Assembly (NCBI GenBank): GCA_005656395.1
Contig: SRSI01000076.1
Location: 1-64,000, forward strand
Direction: 5' to 3'
Source of the DNA: Strongyloides papillosus
Taxonomy: Eukaryota > Nematoda > Chromadorea > Rhabditida > Strongyloididae
DNA: 64,000 nt
Below the pieces are notes generated by a model. That model saw nothing but the letters and a program-made list of their open reading frames with translations, did no database searches and was not told the origin of the DNA. Numbering within the stretch: position 1 is the first letter of the stretch; each line of letters starts with the position of its first letter. Of the stretch, positions 37,933 to 51,155 are shown piece by piece. The position numbers were made by a program, and so were the translations under genes.

Positions 37933-39280
37933 AATGGCGTAGTGTGACATATAAAAATTGATTTATAATTTTGCAATAAAGCATAAAAAAATAATTTAAT
38001 AATATGAAACATCATTATTTTATTTTAAGTTGTTTTTCTTGTTCATCAAGAATAGTATAATGTTATATAGATATAATAGTCCCTTATAAATTGCAACTTC
38101 TATACCTACTATTTGTTGGTTTAATTATAAACAAATGTATTTAAAGTAATTTTAAATTATTTATAAAGTTTCATACATAGTTATAGATTTATAACAAATA
38201 TATTTGATTACAATAACTATTTTTTCATCAATTTCCAAAATAAAGTTTTTAAGATGTTAGTAATAAAATTTAAAATAAGTATAGATAAAATAAGAAAATT
38301 TTTCAAATATGATATAAAATTAGCAATTGATTAGTTAAATTAAAAAATAGAAATATTATTTTTCTAAAAACATTCGAAAATTGCACAAAAAGCTTTAAAC
38401 TATTGCGTATATTTCATTAATATTGATTAACATTTACTAATGATGTTAAAAAAATATTAAGAAATTGTTTTCAAATAACAATTTACAATGGTTATTACTT
38501 TATGCTTCTTGATGTAACAGCTTTTTTTGTGATTAAAGACGAAACTTATAACAAGTATTGATATGAACTTAAAAACTACTTATTTTTAAAATCTACTCTT
38601 ATTATATGTGATAGTCATCGTTTTTTACACATAGTACGTGACATTATAAGAAATAAAAAACTATTAGGTATATAACAATTATTGTTGTATAGAAAATAGC
38701 GTTGTTTTATTATTTTAACATTATTTAGAAACTCATAACAGATAAAAATAAGTAAAAAAACTTTTTCTAGTGCTAAATTTTTTTTTACATTTTTATGTAT
38801 TAAATTTTAATAATGATGTAGAAATATATCTTTATTGTAATTATTGAATTTTTACCTTAATTATTTATTTTTTGTATAACTTCATATTATGAAAATAGTC
38901 GTAATAAACGTCAAGTATCAAAATGTTTTCTTTATAATGAAATTATCATATTCTTACTAATTTATATAATATTAAAAATTCTTACAAAACGTTTTTAATG
39001 ATGAAGATGCTATGTATTTGATCTTAAAGCACCTAACATAATAATTTCATAAATGATGTTCTTTTATAAGAAATTTCTTTATATTAAGTAAATACAGTGT
39101 TTCTATATTTAACTTGTCATTTAAATTTTATAGAAATTTTAAAATAATCTTGGTGAAAAATAATACATAAAATTTCAATATAAAAAATACTAAAATTATA
39201 ACATTTAAGAGTTATCAGACGAATTTTTAGTTCTGAAAGTAAGCATATCATACTATCAAACTTATTATCTTAAATTGTAA
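37933..39280. other. AT-rich intergenic DNA
   Basis: No gene recognised. Confidence 0.5.
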
Positions 39281-39296
39281 TCCTGGTGGATTCTTC

Positions 39297-39320
39297 GGGA
39301 GCCGTAGAGGCTCCCGGGCT
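39297..39320. other. GC-rich stem-loop
   Basis: CGGGAGCC and GGCTCCCG pair perfectly (8 bp) around a five-base GTAGA loop, standing out in AT-rich DNA. It could be an RNA structure or a remnant of a mobile element. Confidence 0.5.
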
Positions 39321-39399
39321 TTTACAATATAACACGAGACTTTGTTTAAGAGTTTATTTAAGCAAAGGGGAATTAGAATATAACAATAAAGCAAATATA

Positions 39400-40299
39400 C
39401 AGGGTGGGCCAAAAGTCATGTCACATTTGAATGGAACAAATTATAAATGTTATAACTTTTTTTGTAGATGACATATTTAAATGATATTATACGCATTTTG
39501 TAGAGAATGATTTATAGAATAATATATCACAAGATCGTCCTAAAGAATGATCTTTACGAAAAGTTGTATTAAATTAAATAAAAATGTTTGTATTTTTGTT
39601 TATAAAGTACATCTTATAATATTTCAATTGATTAAAAAATAAATGCTAGATGCTTAAAATGTTAGTTAAAAACATTTTTCTTCATAAAATATTTTGTTTA
39701 TACAACATTAATTTCCTTCATATATTTCAAATATTTTTTATAGTTGTTACCTCTTTAAGAAAGTATTCTACTGTAGAACGGACAAAAATAGTTCGTGATT
39801 GCTACACCAACAGATGTTCAATCGTTACAACTCAAAAATTATTCAAAACCTATTACAATGTGACCCAAGCTTCGTCAAGACATGCATTATTAAGTGTTGT
39901 AAATCATTTCAAAGAGTTAAATAAAACAATTTAATAAGAGTAATAATTAATGTTTTATAATGAACAAGCTTGTGCAAGAAATTAAATGGTGATCATTTAA
40001 AAAATATCATTTTTCATACATAATTGTATGAAATATTGACTTATTACGAATTGTATCCATGTGTTTTAAACTTAAAAATAAGTTTAAATTGAAAAAAATT
40101 AAGAAATACTTTTTTTAAATGTAAAATATTAAGAAATTAAAAAACTTTTTTTAAGTTCATTCTTGAGAACGATCTTGTAATATATTATTCTCTAACAAAT
40201 TCTCTACAAAATGTGTATAATACCATAAAAATATCTCGCCTACAAAAAAAATTATAAAGTGTTTTATTTCAACTGTGTCGTGACTTTTGGCCCACCCTG
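39400..40299 (+). mobile_element. IS630/Tc1-mariner-type element, internally deleted (900 bp)
   Basis: Terminal inverted repeats start CAGGGTGGGCCAAAAGTCA and extend, with differences, for about 180 bp (shared ACAAGATCGT block). TA at 39398 and 40300 is the target duplication. Only the N-terminal helix-turn-helix part of a transposase remains, at 39755-39934. Confidence 0.8.
39755..39934 (+). pseudogene. transposase N-terminal helix-turn-helix fragment
   Basis: The frame reads YSTVERTKIVRDCYTNRCS and then LFKTYYNVTQASSRHALLSV with VNHFKE, the DUF4817-like N-terminal helix-turn-helix layout of IS630-type elements. The frame ends before any DDE catalytic region. It lies inside the TIR element at 39400. 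Confidence 0.55.
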
Positions 40300-40479
40300 T
40301 ATATATTATGAAAAAGGTATTATTTAACTATGGTATAAAATAGTCTTCATCCGTTCCTTATATAGTCCTTGAGGGAATGGGCGTGTTATTATTGATATGA
40401 ATGTACATACATTTCATCCGACACAGCTTCCCATGTTCACAAAATTTAAAACAAATTTTCTTTATTCCCATATAAATTT

Positions 40480-40614
40480 GCTGCGTCAAACATGATGTTT
40501 GACACAGAAAAATAACTATTATATATACAACATGTCCTTATTGTATCTTTAGTTCTTATAATAAAATCATCTTAAGTAACTCATCATTATTTTATAAGGT
40601 GTTTTTAACACCAC
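40480..40614. repeat. dispersed repeat bounded by two palindromes, copy 2
   Basis: Begins GCTGCGTCAAACATGATGTT and ends GGTGTTTTTAACACC; partner of 37801-37932. Together they flank 2.5 kb that includes the IS630-type element. Confidence 0.7.
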
Positions 40615-42803
40615 AAAATTAAAAAATTAATCATGCTGACTATTAATTTTTTAAAATATAATAAGCAAAATAGTTAAAAGATATTAAGAAAATAAATAAA
40701 TTATTTCCAATCATATCATTTATTTTTTTAAGATTCAGTTTAAATGTATTTTAGTCATAATTATATATTTAACAAAAATTCTAACAAAATCTTGATAATT
40801 TATATTCGAAATATTGAGTAATATTTTATTACTATAAGCATAGGGAAATAATCGTTAATGTTATAATTAACTAAGCTGAAATTCATTTATTTCTTAGTAA
40901 ATTTTTATGAATTATTATTTGAATATATAGCATTTCGATTAGAAAAATTTTTGTAATATAATTGTTACGAATTCTTATAAATTATAAAGGTTTGTAATTT
41001 GATCTATTTTGCGTACTAAAAAAATTTCGTTTACGCATTACATAAGAGATAAAAGTAGAATAAACTTGTCAAACAATAATTTTTTTCAATAAAGTAGATT
41101 CATTGTCAATGTTTTTGTTCATTAAAAATTGATTTTTGACCAAATATGTTGAATTATTGAAATTAAAAACAAAAAAGACAAATTCTGACAAATCTTGATA
41201 TAGTACTTATCTATTAAATTTTAAAATATACTATGATATTTTAATAAATTCCTGTTAAAATATTTAATATTTTGCTAGAAATTAACTTCTAATCTTCTAT
41301 CCTGAATGTATTACAGTAAACAACATAGGTTTTAGGTTAAAAATAATACCATAAAAAAGTACCGACTTATTTTAATAATTTTTCGTTTATTGTTTTATAT
41401 TTAATGTGCTATTTTTTCGCAATAAAATTAATCACAAATCAAGAAAATTTGAATTTTGTTAAGTTGAACAATGCAACTGTAGTTTACATATAGATATGTC
41501 CCATTGTAATTTTGTGTGAGGACTTTTTAACTAGTTTATTTCGAAAAAAAGAAATTAATGTTGATTTTGAAAACAATAAGAACGAGTTTCATGTTGAAAA
41601 CTGAGAAGAAATATGCTTGAAACTTTATGAAAATTCCAACACTTGTAACATCATAAAAATAAAACACGAAACATTAAAAATTTTTAATACCACAAACACC
41701 ACATATAGAAAACAGTAAACAATCTGGAAATAAAATACAAGCTAAATCAATTTAAAGAATACTAACTTCTATATAATTAAAAACAATGTGAGTACAGCAA
41801 TATTGTTAGCATTTTAGAAAAAAAAATTATATCATGAAATCTTTGAATTCAATAAAAGATATGTGTACACCTGCTTTTACAGAAAGGAGGTAAATAAAGA
41901 TATATACTACCAGAAAAAAAAGGCTATGTTTGTTTCAACAAAAAGAAATATTGTATTGAAAATGATGAGTACAGTTCATGTGTATTCAAATTCAGTTATT
42001 CCTATGGTCTCTGATGAAAAGATTCTTGATTTTATAAAAAACTTATTGATTACTGGCAAAAAATCAAAAAAATTTTTTCTTGCACTGAGAGATATTTGCA
42101 ACTTTTTTATTTATAATTTTGGAGAAATATATCTTTTGCGACTAAAAAATGTTGCAAGTTTTGAAGTAGTAAACTTATTATTTGAAATAAACATTTTCCT
42201 TAAATGCTTTTATTTAAAATAAATAAATTCTAAAGTGAAAGAAAAATACCACAAGTTTAATTCTTGATTTTTGAGATCGTTGATTATATGAATATGATTT
42301 AATTTGCTTGTCGACTTTTTTAGCGGGAAAAAATAAGAAAATGAAATACTTTACTTTTTTCACGAATTTTGTAATATAAAGTATTTTAAATTCTTCAAAT
42401 ATAAAAATTTGTAGAAAAAAACTTTGTTAAAATATCTTCAACAAACCTAACTTTTCTTCTAAAGGGCTTAATGTTAAATGATATAGAAGTCAAAAGTATA
42501 TAAGTGTAAAAAGAATAGTTTATAAGAAATGTCTCACAAAATTTCAAATAAAAATTGAGTTTAGAATAAGATATGATAATGCTAATTAATTTTTTTGTAG
42601 ATTACTTTCTTATCACTAAAGATCTATAGATAAAACAAAAATATTTTTAGTTTGTATAGACTTGTAAACATATGATATTTTTTACTCTATTTAAAGACCT
42701 TTACTTTCTTTTGTATTAATTTACACTTTTGACCATTTTGAATAGTAAAGTGCCAATTTTTCACTATTAACTACTATCTTATTATTAATATTAATTATCT
42801 TAA
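40615..42803. other. AT-rich intergenic DNA
   Basis: No gene I can support. A 119-codon open frame at 41863-42222 has low-complexity Lys/Phe/Asn composition and no recognisable domain. Confidence 0.45.
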
Positions 42804-43167
42804 TCCTTTCATTGCCAGAATTTTTTTTCTTTGTATTACGCACTCTTCTGTGTGTAAAATAGAAAGAGTACTTTTATATAGAATAAAAAGTTAACGAAAA
42901 ATCGGTAGTATATTTCTTCAGTAAAATTAAAATAAATAGGTTGAAAATTAAATTTTTTTCTTTTAACTTTATAAAATTTATTTTTTAATTTAATTTTCAA
43001 CTGTTTTTCATAATTTATTTTTTGTTTCCATCTTTTTTTCATATATATTTTTTTGTAAGAAAAAAAAATAGTATCATTCCAAAATTTCCCGCTTATAGTG
43101 TAAATTATCACTATGCATTAACATTTTTGTTTATGACGCGTATATGTGTCATCCGGCAGCAAAAGGG
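42804..43167. mobile_element. piggyBac-like MITE (364 bp)
   Basis: The left end is TCCTTTCATTGCCAGA and the inverted right end CCCTTTTGCTGCCGGA, each bordered by TTAA (42800 and 43168). TTAA duplication with CCCTTT..TGCC ends is typical of piggyBac-type elements. No coding capacity. Confidence 0.75.
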
Positions 43168-43171
43168 TTAA

Positions 43172-44263
43172 GCATATTAAACTACCAATCAAAAATAAAA
43201 CCATAACATTTTATGGAAAAATCGATGTTTTTAATTAAATAATTATTTGATGTACCCTAACTTTAATATTTGCTAGTAATATTATAGAACGTTATAGTAA
43301 CATAGTTGGATTTTTATTGATAAAATAATTTGATTGATTGATTTAATTTAAAAAAACTACATTTATAGAATTCGTGAAAGGTTATTTTAATTTTAGAAGT
43401 TCATAAGTCGACGTGCACTTAGAATATGTATGTTTATCATATTAACTCTTGACAATGCAAAGGTTTTTTAGAAAACAGTATAATAACATTGTTTTAACAC
43501 TAGACTGAGCTAAGTTATTGTACTGTATGTGTGATATACTATTAAAGAATATCCTGTAGAAGTAAATTTTTAAATTTTTGAAGTTGTTAATAGTATTATA
43601 TTCGTTGTCATTTGATGAAAGTTCAAGTAAAAAATACCATAGCATAAAACACAAACTTCAATTTATAAGTTATCAATTAAAGTAATTAACATGTAAACAA
43701 CTTGTATAAATATTACTATGCCTGAAATTTGGGAATAAATAAAACAATATTTAAACTTTAAAAAGTTTCTATTAAACTAATTGTTCTAACACGAAAATTT
43801 AAAAACAAAAGTTGCAAATACCTCTCAGTGTGTGGCAATGAATTTAATAATGCCATTAATGTTTTAGAATGAATATCATTTTAATTAATGAAGAACTCAT
43901 TTTTGGAAAATAAAAATTATAAAAAAACTTCTAAAAAAGTTTCATAAAGATTCGTTAAAGAATAAAGAAATTTCTGGGTATTTTGATGAAGAAGAGTACA
44001 GTACTAGCTCTAGAAGAGAAACCTTTTAGTAAGAAAAATCTCTACTTAGTTACTTTAAAACATAGTCCCGATTTTTTTTTCAATTCGATACAAAAGAACC
44101 TCTTAATAAAAAATCTATTGATAAAAACATTTCTAAATAATCATGATGACAAAGAAAGTCATATACATTTTCGCATATATTTTAACGTCTCAATAATCTC
44201 TTAGTCAACTTGAGGCATGAATTTACTTAAAAATTTTTTAAAATTGATATTTTCGAGAGTAGC
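43172..44263. other. AT-rich flank of the retrotransposon cluster
   Basis: No gene I can support. A 73-codon frame from 43983 has no recognised domain. Confidence 0.4.
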
Positions 44264-44622
44264 AGTAAGATGTCCTGAATAGAAAATAGAGTATAATAAA
44301 AATTCATCATAAATTTCGTTAGTTTATTGTAATCAACCCAAACTAATGTAATCAAATTTTATAACTGAGTGATATGGTACTAATAATTTTGTAAAATTTT
44401 AGGGGAAATTTTAATTAATATATATTAATTGTATAAGCCAACACTATAATTACCGGAAGAATTATTTAAAGAGTAAAAAGTAAGTAGAAAGTTTTGTTAT
44501 TAAAAGGTAATTATATTCTAGTTGGCCAATTTTACTATTTTATATTGTAATTAGTGTTAGGTAGAAATAAAAGGGGTTGATCGAAGTTCCTTGTATCCAA
44601 TATTCTTTTAAAAATTAATACT
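44264..44622 (+). repeat. 5' LTR of retrotransposon 1
   Basis: 359 bp starting AGTAAGATGTCC and ending TTAATACT, repeated at the other end of the element. Confidence 0.88.
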
Positions 44623-44641
44623 GGTGACGTAAATTTTGTAT

Positions 44642-47600
44642 ATGAAGAACACCAGATCAAACACCCATCTCAAATCAGAAGAAACAGAGTCAGAGACCTT
44701 TCAGAGAATCATATCCGAAAGTTCCAATACTGCAAACCTTATAAATATGAAGAACCAGGACGATCCGGAGGATGACTTAGACAATCGAAGTCAGAACAGT
44801 GAAGAAGGATTTAACAATGATCCCCCAATTGATGAAGGAAGAGAAACTCCAAAACTACAGGAGGCTCAAACTATTGTACAGGATCAGACTATTGCCAAAT
44901 TACTGTATCAGATGGAGATGATGATGAAAGTCCAAATTGAGACGATAACATCAGTACAAAAAGTAGTGAAAACTCAGGCTGACAACATCCAGTTTCTCTG
45001 TGAAAAACTAGATAGAAAAGAAAGCCTAAAGAAGGAAAATGAGAATAGTCCTACCATCTCTCAATTACCTGCTAAGAGGAATTTAGAAGAAAATGCGCTA
45101 CAGGACAACTCAAAAACCATTATACACTATGTAAATCCAAACTTTTCAAAATTGAAGAAATTTGATGGAAAAATGTCTTTTTCTCAATGGCATAAGACAT
45201 TCCAAAGTTATTGCAGAATAAATAGAGTAGATGAAAATCTAATGAAGGACTGTTTACTTATAAATGTAAACCAAAGGGTGGCACAACACATCTTGGAGCA
45301 AAACGAGAATATAGACTACCATCAACTGACCTCACTTTTATCGGAAAAATATGATGGTAAATGTGCTATCTTAGAAGCTGAAACTGAAATTGAGAAAATA
45401 AAAAGAATAAATCTAACTTTGGAAAACATTGACCAAGTTAGTAACAATATCGAAAACAATATACGAATCATCTATCACGATCAAAATGAAGATAGAATCA
45501 TGAAGGAGTGTAAAAATGTTATCAAGAACATTTTACCTAATAATATTAAACTTCTACTACGAAATGAAACCACGGATAATTGGAATTACTATGTAGCGAG
45601 TATTAAAGAATGTATAGAACTCTCCAAAGGAAGTCAACGAGAGAGGAAAAGTATCCCCGGAAATGAAGGAAAAGAAAAACAAATAATTTGCACTAAATGT
45701 AACTACAGAGGTCATACAGAAAAGGAATGTAGAAGTCGTACTAGATGGGATCCAACTACTAAGACTAGAGTCAACCTCCACATTGCTTCAAAGAGAAAAG
45801 AGGAGAAAAATCAAGTTACATCTCCTACAATATTACATAAAGAAATTTTAATAAATGACTCTATAGTAGTAAATGCTGCTCTAGATACAGGATCTGAAAT
45901 CTCAATTTTAGATGAAGAACTGGCGAAGACTTTAAAACTACAGCTTTCTGATGACACGATAACTTTAAAAACAATTGGTGATGGAGGAGTTGGAATATAT
46001 GTAAAAGATCCAATTACCATCAGAATGCATGATGAAGAATTCAAAGTTAAAGATTTTGTCGTTTTGAAATTACCTGAAGAAATGAAGTGTAAGGCCCTCA
46101 TTGGACTCAACATTTTATCTCAAAGCAATAATTTTATCAACTTAAAAGAGAAGAAAATAGTGACGATTGAGGAATTGATGAAACAGAATGAGGACAAATT
46201 AAAAGTACCAGTATATCAAAATTTTTACACTGAATTTAAGAAACAATTTAAAGCTAACCAGATAAGCAATTTATCTAGTAATGAAGAAACCGAAAAATAC
46301 TTCCAAGAAAAATATGACTTTTCAGAACAAACTTTAAATCCTTCATTGATGTCTGGAGAACAAGACTATATACAAGAGAATTTACAGAAGAAATTTAGAT
46401 ACTATAAAGTACCAATCAATCTACTACCAATTGCTAATAAGATAATTCAAAAGTATCTCGATAACAGGATGATCCAAGTAGAGAAAAACCCTACATTTGT
46501 TCACCCGATAATTTTAATAAGAAAACAAACTGTTCAAGATTCAAAGAAAGAATTGAAACCTGAAGAAATGTACAGGCTTGTGTCAGATTTAAGACTCATA
46601 AATTCTCTTACTATAAAGCAATATGGACCAAGTATCAATACTGTCAACGAGTTTAAACGGATTCCTGGAGGAGGAAAAATTTTGTACAGTCTTATTGATT
46701 TGTCTAATGCATACCAGCAAGTGTTGATACCAGAAAACATGAGATCCAAATATTCCTTCAGTGCAGATGGTATAAACATATACTCTTACAGAACATTACC
46801 TCAAGGAGCAACTAATTCAGCTCTACAATTTTCGTTAGTGACAGGAAATCTATTAATTCCATTTAAAGAGAAAGGATTGATTATTCAACACATTGACGAC
46901 TTTCTAGTCATAACGTCAGAAACCAAAGATACATCCGAAAGTGAATTGATTCAAAAACATGCTGAATTATTAGAACAAATATTCAAGATATTTACTTCCA
47001 ACAATTTATTATTTAATATACCCGGTTTAACGTCACAGCTAAGGTACAGGAATTAGGTGTACGTTAGCTGTATCTTAGCTGTACAGAGAAATTTACAGCG
47101 ACTTTGAAAATATGTTTACTTGCATAAGTTTCTGTATATTCTGTATATGCTGTATGCTGTATACAGAATTCATACAGCTAAGGTACAGATAAGAAAAAAC
47201 TAAGTAAATCATATAAATTTTGTTATAAAAACATATTTTAGCTATGTATAAAGGAATGAAGTGTTCAAGAAACATTATTTGCTTGTGAATTTGATTGAAT
47301 AAAATAAATGTCTTAAAATAGATACAATTTTTACTCTTAATAACTATTATGGTATTGACATTTATAACCTAAATAAAATTTTTATAGGAGTTATCAATGA
47401 TATTAAATATTTTAAAAAAACACAAATCGTCAACAATATTTACTAAGTTTTTATACTACTGGTTAGATATAGATTTTTAGATTTTTTAAATAATAAACTA
47501 CTAACAGTAACCAATTTTTTAACTGTTCAAAGCATTTATCTTTTTTGCCATTCATTATTCTTTTGCTACATTAAAAATCATATTTTTAGGTGTAATTATC

Positions 47601-50600
47601 GCATTTGATCGTTCAAACTATACACGATACCTTTTGATATACATTAAGCCGGGAAAGGTCAAGACACACCTGTCTATCAAGAAGTATTTTGGTTTTGCTC
47701 TTGTATTATTGTGTTGGATAAAGCACACTTTTACACTAGCATTTTACCGAAATGTGCACATTTTGTCACATGTATTTTTATACCTGTATATCGGTAATTT
47801 TTTTATTTAACATTTATTACTCATTTATTAATGTTATTTTTATAGATATTATTTTCTCCACTACCTTGGAGCTTGACTACAGTTGTTAGCAGATAAGTTT
47901 GGATTATTTATTTCATGATTTAATTAGTTTGCTTTTAGATAAAATATTCTTCATCAGAACAGGAAGAAAAGGTTTAAAGTAATGACTGTGTAAGTATTTT
48001 TTTACTCAAATATTTAATACTTTTATATTTACAGATATCATATGCACCTTTTTGATAGTTGGCTGGACATTTAAAAGATAAGTTGCACTATTTTCTTCAT
48101 TAGTTAAATATTTTGCTTTTAGGTCCAATCATTTCACAGTACAAAAATATCGTCGGAAGGAAGGCAAATTGTAAATTTGGTTTGTTCTTTTAGTATAATA
48201 CATTCTTTATTTTTTTAGATATGGAAGCAGTAATCTAACAACTGTGAGTTTTTACTACTATAAAATTAATTTTGTTTAATTTTTAATGTATTTTTAATTT
48301 GCAATAAAATTTTTCTATATTTATATGTGTATTTTGTGTAAAAAAATATAAAAATTTACAGTTATTAAATGTGTTTTTTCTTAGCTGTATACAGGTAAGG
48401 TACACCTTACGTACAGCTAATGTACAGCTTATTAGCTTTCTGTACGCCGTACAGGTACTGCTTGTAACAAATCTGTATATTACCTGTATACAAGTTGTAT
48501 ATCGCGTACGGCTATTAACCGGGTACATAAATCCAAACTTTTCCGTACAGAACTGAGATATCTTGCATATACTTTAAATCAAAGTGGTTATACTCCATCA
48601 TTACAAAGTGTAGCTAATTTGATAAGAAAAATCCCCACAACAAAAACTGAACTGCAACGATTCCTGTTTGGAACACAATATTTCAGACAAACTTTACCTT
48701 CTTTTGCATTATACTCAGAAAAATTATTCAGTAAATTAAGTAAAAAGAAAAACAATTTCTGCATGGATAACACTGATGTCATACATTATAATAAGATAGT
48801 TGATGAATTATTATCTTCTCCAACAATAGGCTTCCCAAGACAAAATTGGAAGACCATATTGAAAACTGATGCTTCTGAGCAAGCTTTAGGAGCAACATTG
48901 ATTCAACAAAACCCCGACAACCAAGAGGAGAAAATAATAATAGGTATAATGAATGAGAGATTAAAGAAGACCTTAAGAAAAAGACATAGCAGTTTTCTAG
49001 AGATAAAATGTATATGTGTTGCTTTAGACACATTTTCATACTTATTAAAAGGATCCACAGTTTACATACAAACGGATCATAAACCGATAAAGCAAATACA
49101 AGAAAATAGTAAGAATGATAGATATGCCGAGATGATAAACTATTTAGCGGGATATCCAGCAACATTGATAATCGAGTACATTAAAGGATCGGAAAATCAC
49201 TTTCCAGATTATTTATCAAGGCTTATCGACCACTCTCTAGAAACAGAAGATAAAAAGATATACAGTGGTGAAAATTCTCTCATATTTGCACCAGTTTATG
49301 AACAAAGACAAGAAAAAGAAATTTCGTTATACAATAAGAATCTTATATGCAACTATATACAAAATACAGATGATAATGGAATAGATGATAAAGAAAATGA
49401 GAATGATACTGAGAGTGATGAAATTGAAATTTCATCAACAAGAAACCGTGGGAGACCTAAAGGAACTACAAAGAGAAAGCCTGGGAGACCCAAAGGCTCT
49501 AAAAAGGAGCAAAAGTTAATTAAAGAAACTGAAGAAAAGTTAGAAGACATCGTCAACACACTTCATGAATATTCGATAGAGGAGATAATCAAACACCAAA
49601 GAAATTCAGAAGAAATTACTTCAAAATATATTGAAGAGAATAAGTTAACTTATTTAAACAATTGTTTGGGAAAAATTGAGGAAAATAGATTTAAACCTCA
49701 AATACCAGAATCTCTAGCACCAAAGATAGTAGAGATAGTACATCAACAAGGACATTATGGAATAATCAAAATGTTAAGACATTTACATAGAAGATACTTC
49801 TCCAAACATTTCAACAAATACGTAAAATTATATGCTGAAAAGTGTGAGGAATGTATTTTAAGAAATAGTTTTAAAAGAGATAAATATGAAAGAACATTAA
49901 ATGTAATGTATCCAAATCAAATTTGGAGCTGCGACTTGACAGGAAAATTTAAATTTAAAGGAAAAGAGAGAACGGTATTAATTTGTGTGGATTCGTTCTC
50001 GAAGTTTGTAATGTCAAAAGAAATAAATGAAGATCCAAGAGATGAGGATATCATTAAAGCAATAAGTGGATTTATTTACCTATATTCAAAGCCACTAATA
50101 ATCATAATGGACAATGCAAAATACTTAAATAGTGAAGAAGCAACCAAATTTTTCAAGTTATCACAAATTAAGATAGTAAATGTAGCTCCATACACGCATG
50201 GAAATCGTCTGGCAGAATTGTACATCAAGTTAATAGAACAGACATTTAGCAAATTAAACCAAAAGACTTTCGCCAACTTAAAATTTGAGGAGTTATTGAG
50301 CATCTCAACTTATTATATAAATAAAGGAATACAGTCCAATAACTTCAGTGCATTCGAGATTTTTATGTTTAAGGAGAGGGATATCAAGAACATAGAACAA
50401 CTTAATCTCAACAACTACGACTATGATATCTCAAAATGCGTTACAGAAATCTTCAATGACCAAGAAGAAGTTTATAATGCAGTATATACAAGTGATCTAT
50501 ATAGAAAATTATCTAGAAAAGATCAAGCATACAAAACTAATCAATTCAAGATCGGAGACTACTTTATAATGAAAAAGCAAAATGCTGATAAATGGGACAA

Positions 50601-50760
50601 AACTAATGAAAAGTATAAAGTATTAGCAGTCGATAGTCTTCATTGCTACTTTAAGAAGAATGACTCCAGCTCACGGAAACTATTTAAAGTTAACTGGACT
50701 GATATCAGGAAAGTTCCTGAATCACAAAACCCAGGTGGACCAGTAAGATGTCCTGAATAG
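44642..50760 (+). pseudogene. gag-pol polyprotein of retrotransposon 1, split by an insertion
   Basis: Two frames, 44642-47020 and 48526-50760, lie on either side of a 1503-bp element and are in phase with each other (793 and 745 codons), so no other damage is visible. The first has a gag region, a CCHC knuckle (CTKCNYRGHTEKEC, about residue 350), a DTGS protease site (about 413) and a reverse transcriptase with HIDDF in place of the usual Y-x-DD. The second has RNase H (TDAS..TDHKP) and an integrase with an HHCC finger (H..H..C-x2-C) and a DDE core (SCDLTG, MDNAKY, AELY). Between RNase H and integrase, near 49445-49515, are two GRPKG AT-hook-like motifs. The C terminus runs into the 3' LTR. 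Order RT-RH-IN gives Ty3/gypsy. Confidence 0.88.
47021..48523. mobile_element. TA-flanked TIR element inside retrotransposon 1 (1503 bp)
   Basis: The left end is CCCGGTTTAACG and the inverted right end CCCGGTTAATAGCCG; TA at 47019 and 48524 is duplicated, which the interrupted reading frame confirms. The terminal regions hold many AGCTGTAC/CTGTATAC motifs. The core has possible exon remnants (GTAAGT near 47990, TTACAG near 48035) but no open gene. Related in its ends to the element at 31862. Confidence 0.85.
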
Positions 50761-50979
50761 AAAATAGAGTATAATAAAAATTCATCATAAATTTCGTTAG
50801 TTTATTGTAGTCAACCCAAACTAATGTAATCAAATTTTATAACTGAGTGATATGGTACTAATAATTTTGTAAAATTTTAGGGGAAATTTTAATTAATATA
50901 TATTAATTGTATAAGCCAACACTATAATTACCGGAAGAATTATTTAAAGAGTAAAAAGTAAGTAGAAAGTTTTGTTATT

Positions 50980-51155
50980 TGTTAAAATATAAATATTACA
51001 CAATAATATTATAATTTTATATATGCTCTTATTTATAAATATTGATATTTTTTACACAAAAAAAATTTATTTTCCTTCTATTTTCTTCTTTCTTATGTCT
51101 TCAGTGGAAGACAAAATAGGAGCACTCTTTAAGGAGAAGTGCTCCGAACTCAACA
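50980..51155 (+). repeat. 5' LTR of retrotransposon 2
   Basis: 176 bp, very short for this family. It contains TTATATAT near 51016 as a possible TATA box and also the gag start codon at 51096. Confidence 0.93.

Noticed and set aside
41863..42222. 119-codon open frame
   Set aside because: Lys/Phe/Asn-rich, no domain, no signal peptide, no splice or promoter context; expected by chance in such AT-rich DNA.
42836..43111. 91-codon minus-strand open frame
   Set aside because: Lies wholly inside the piggyBac-like MITE and is almost only Lys, Phe, Ile and Tyr.
43983..44204. 73-codon open frame next to the retrotransposon
   Set aside because: No recognisable motif and low-complexity composition; could be a remnant but cannot be supported.
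48283..48556. Two overlapping open frames rich in Tyr, Thr and Cys
   Set aside because: They are translations of the CTGTATAC-type terminal repeats of the TA-flanked element on both strands.
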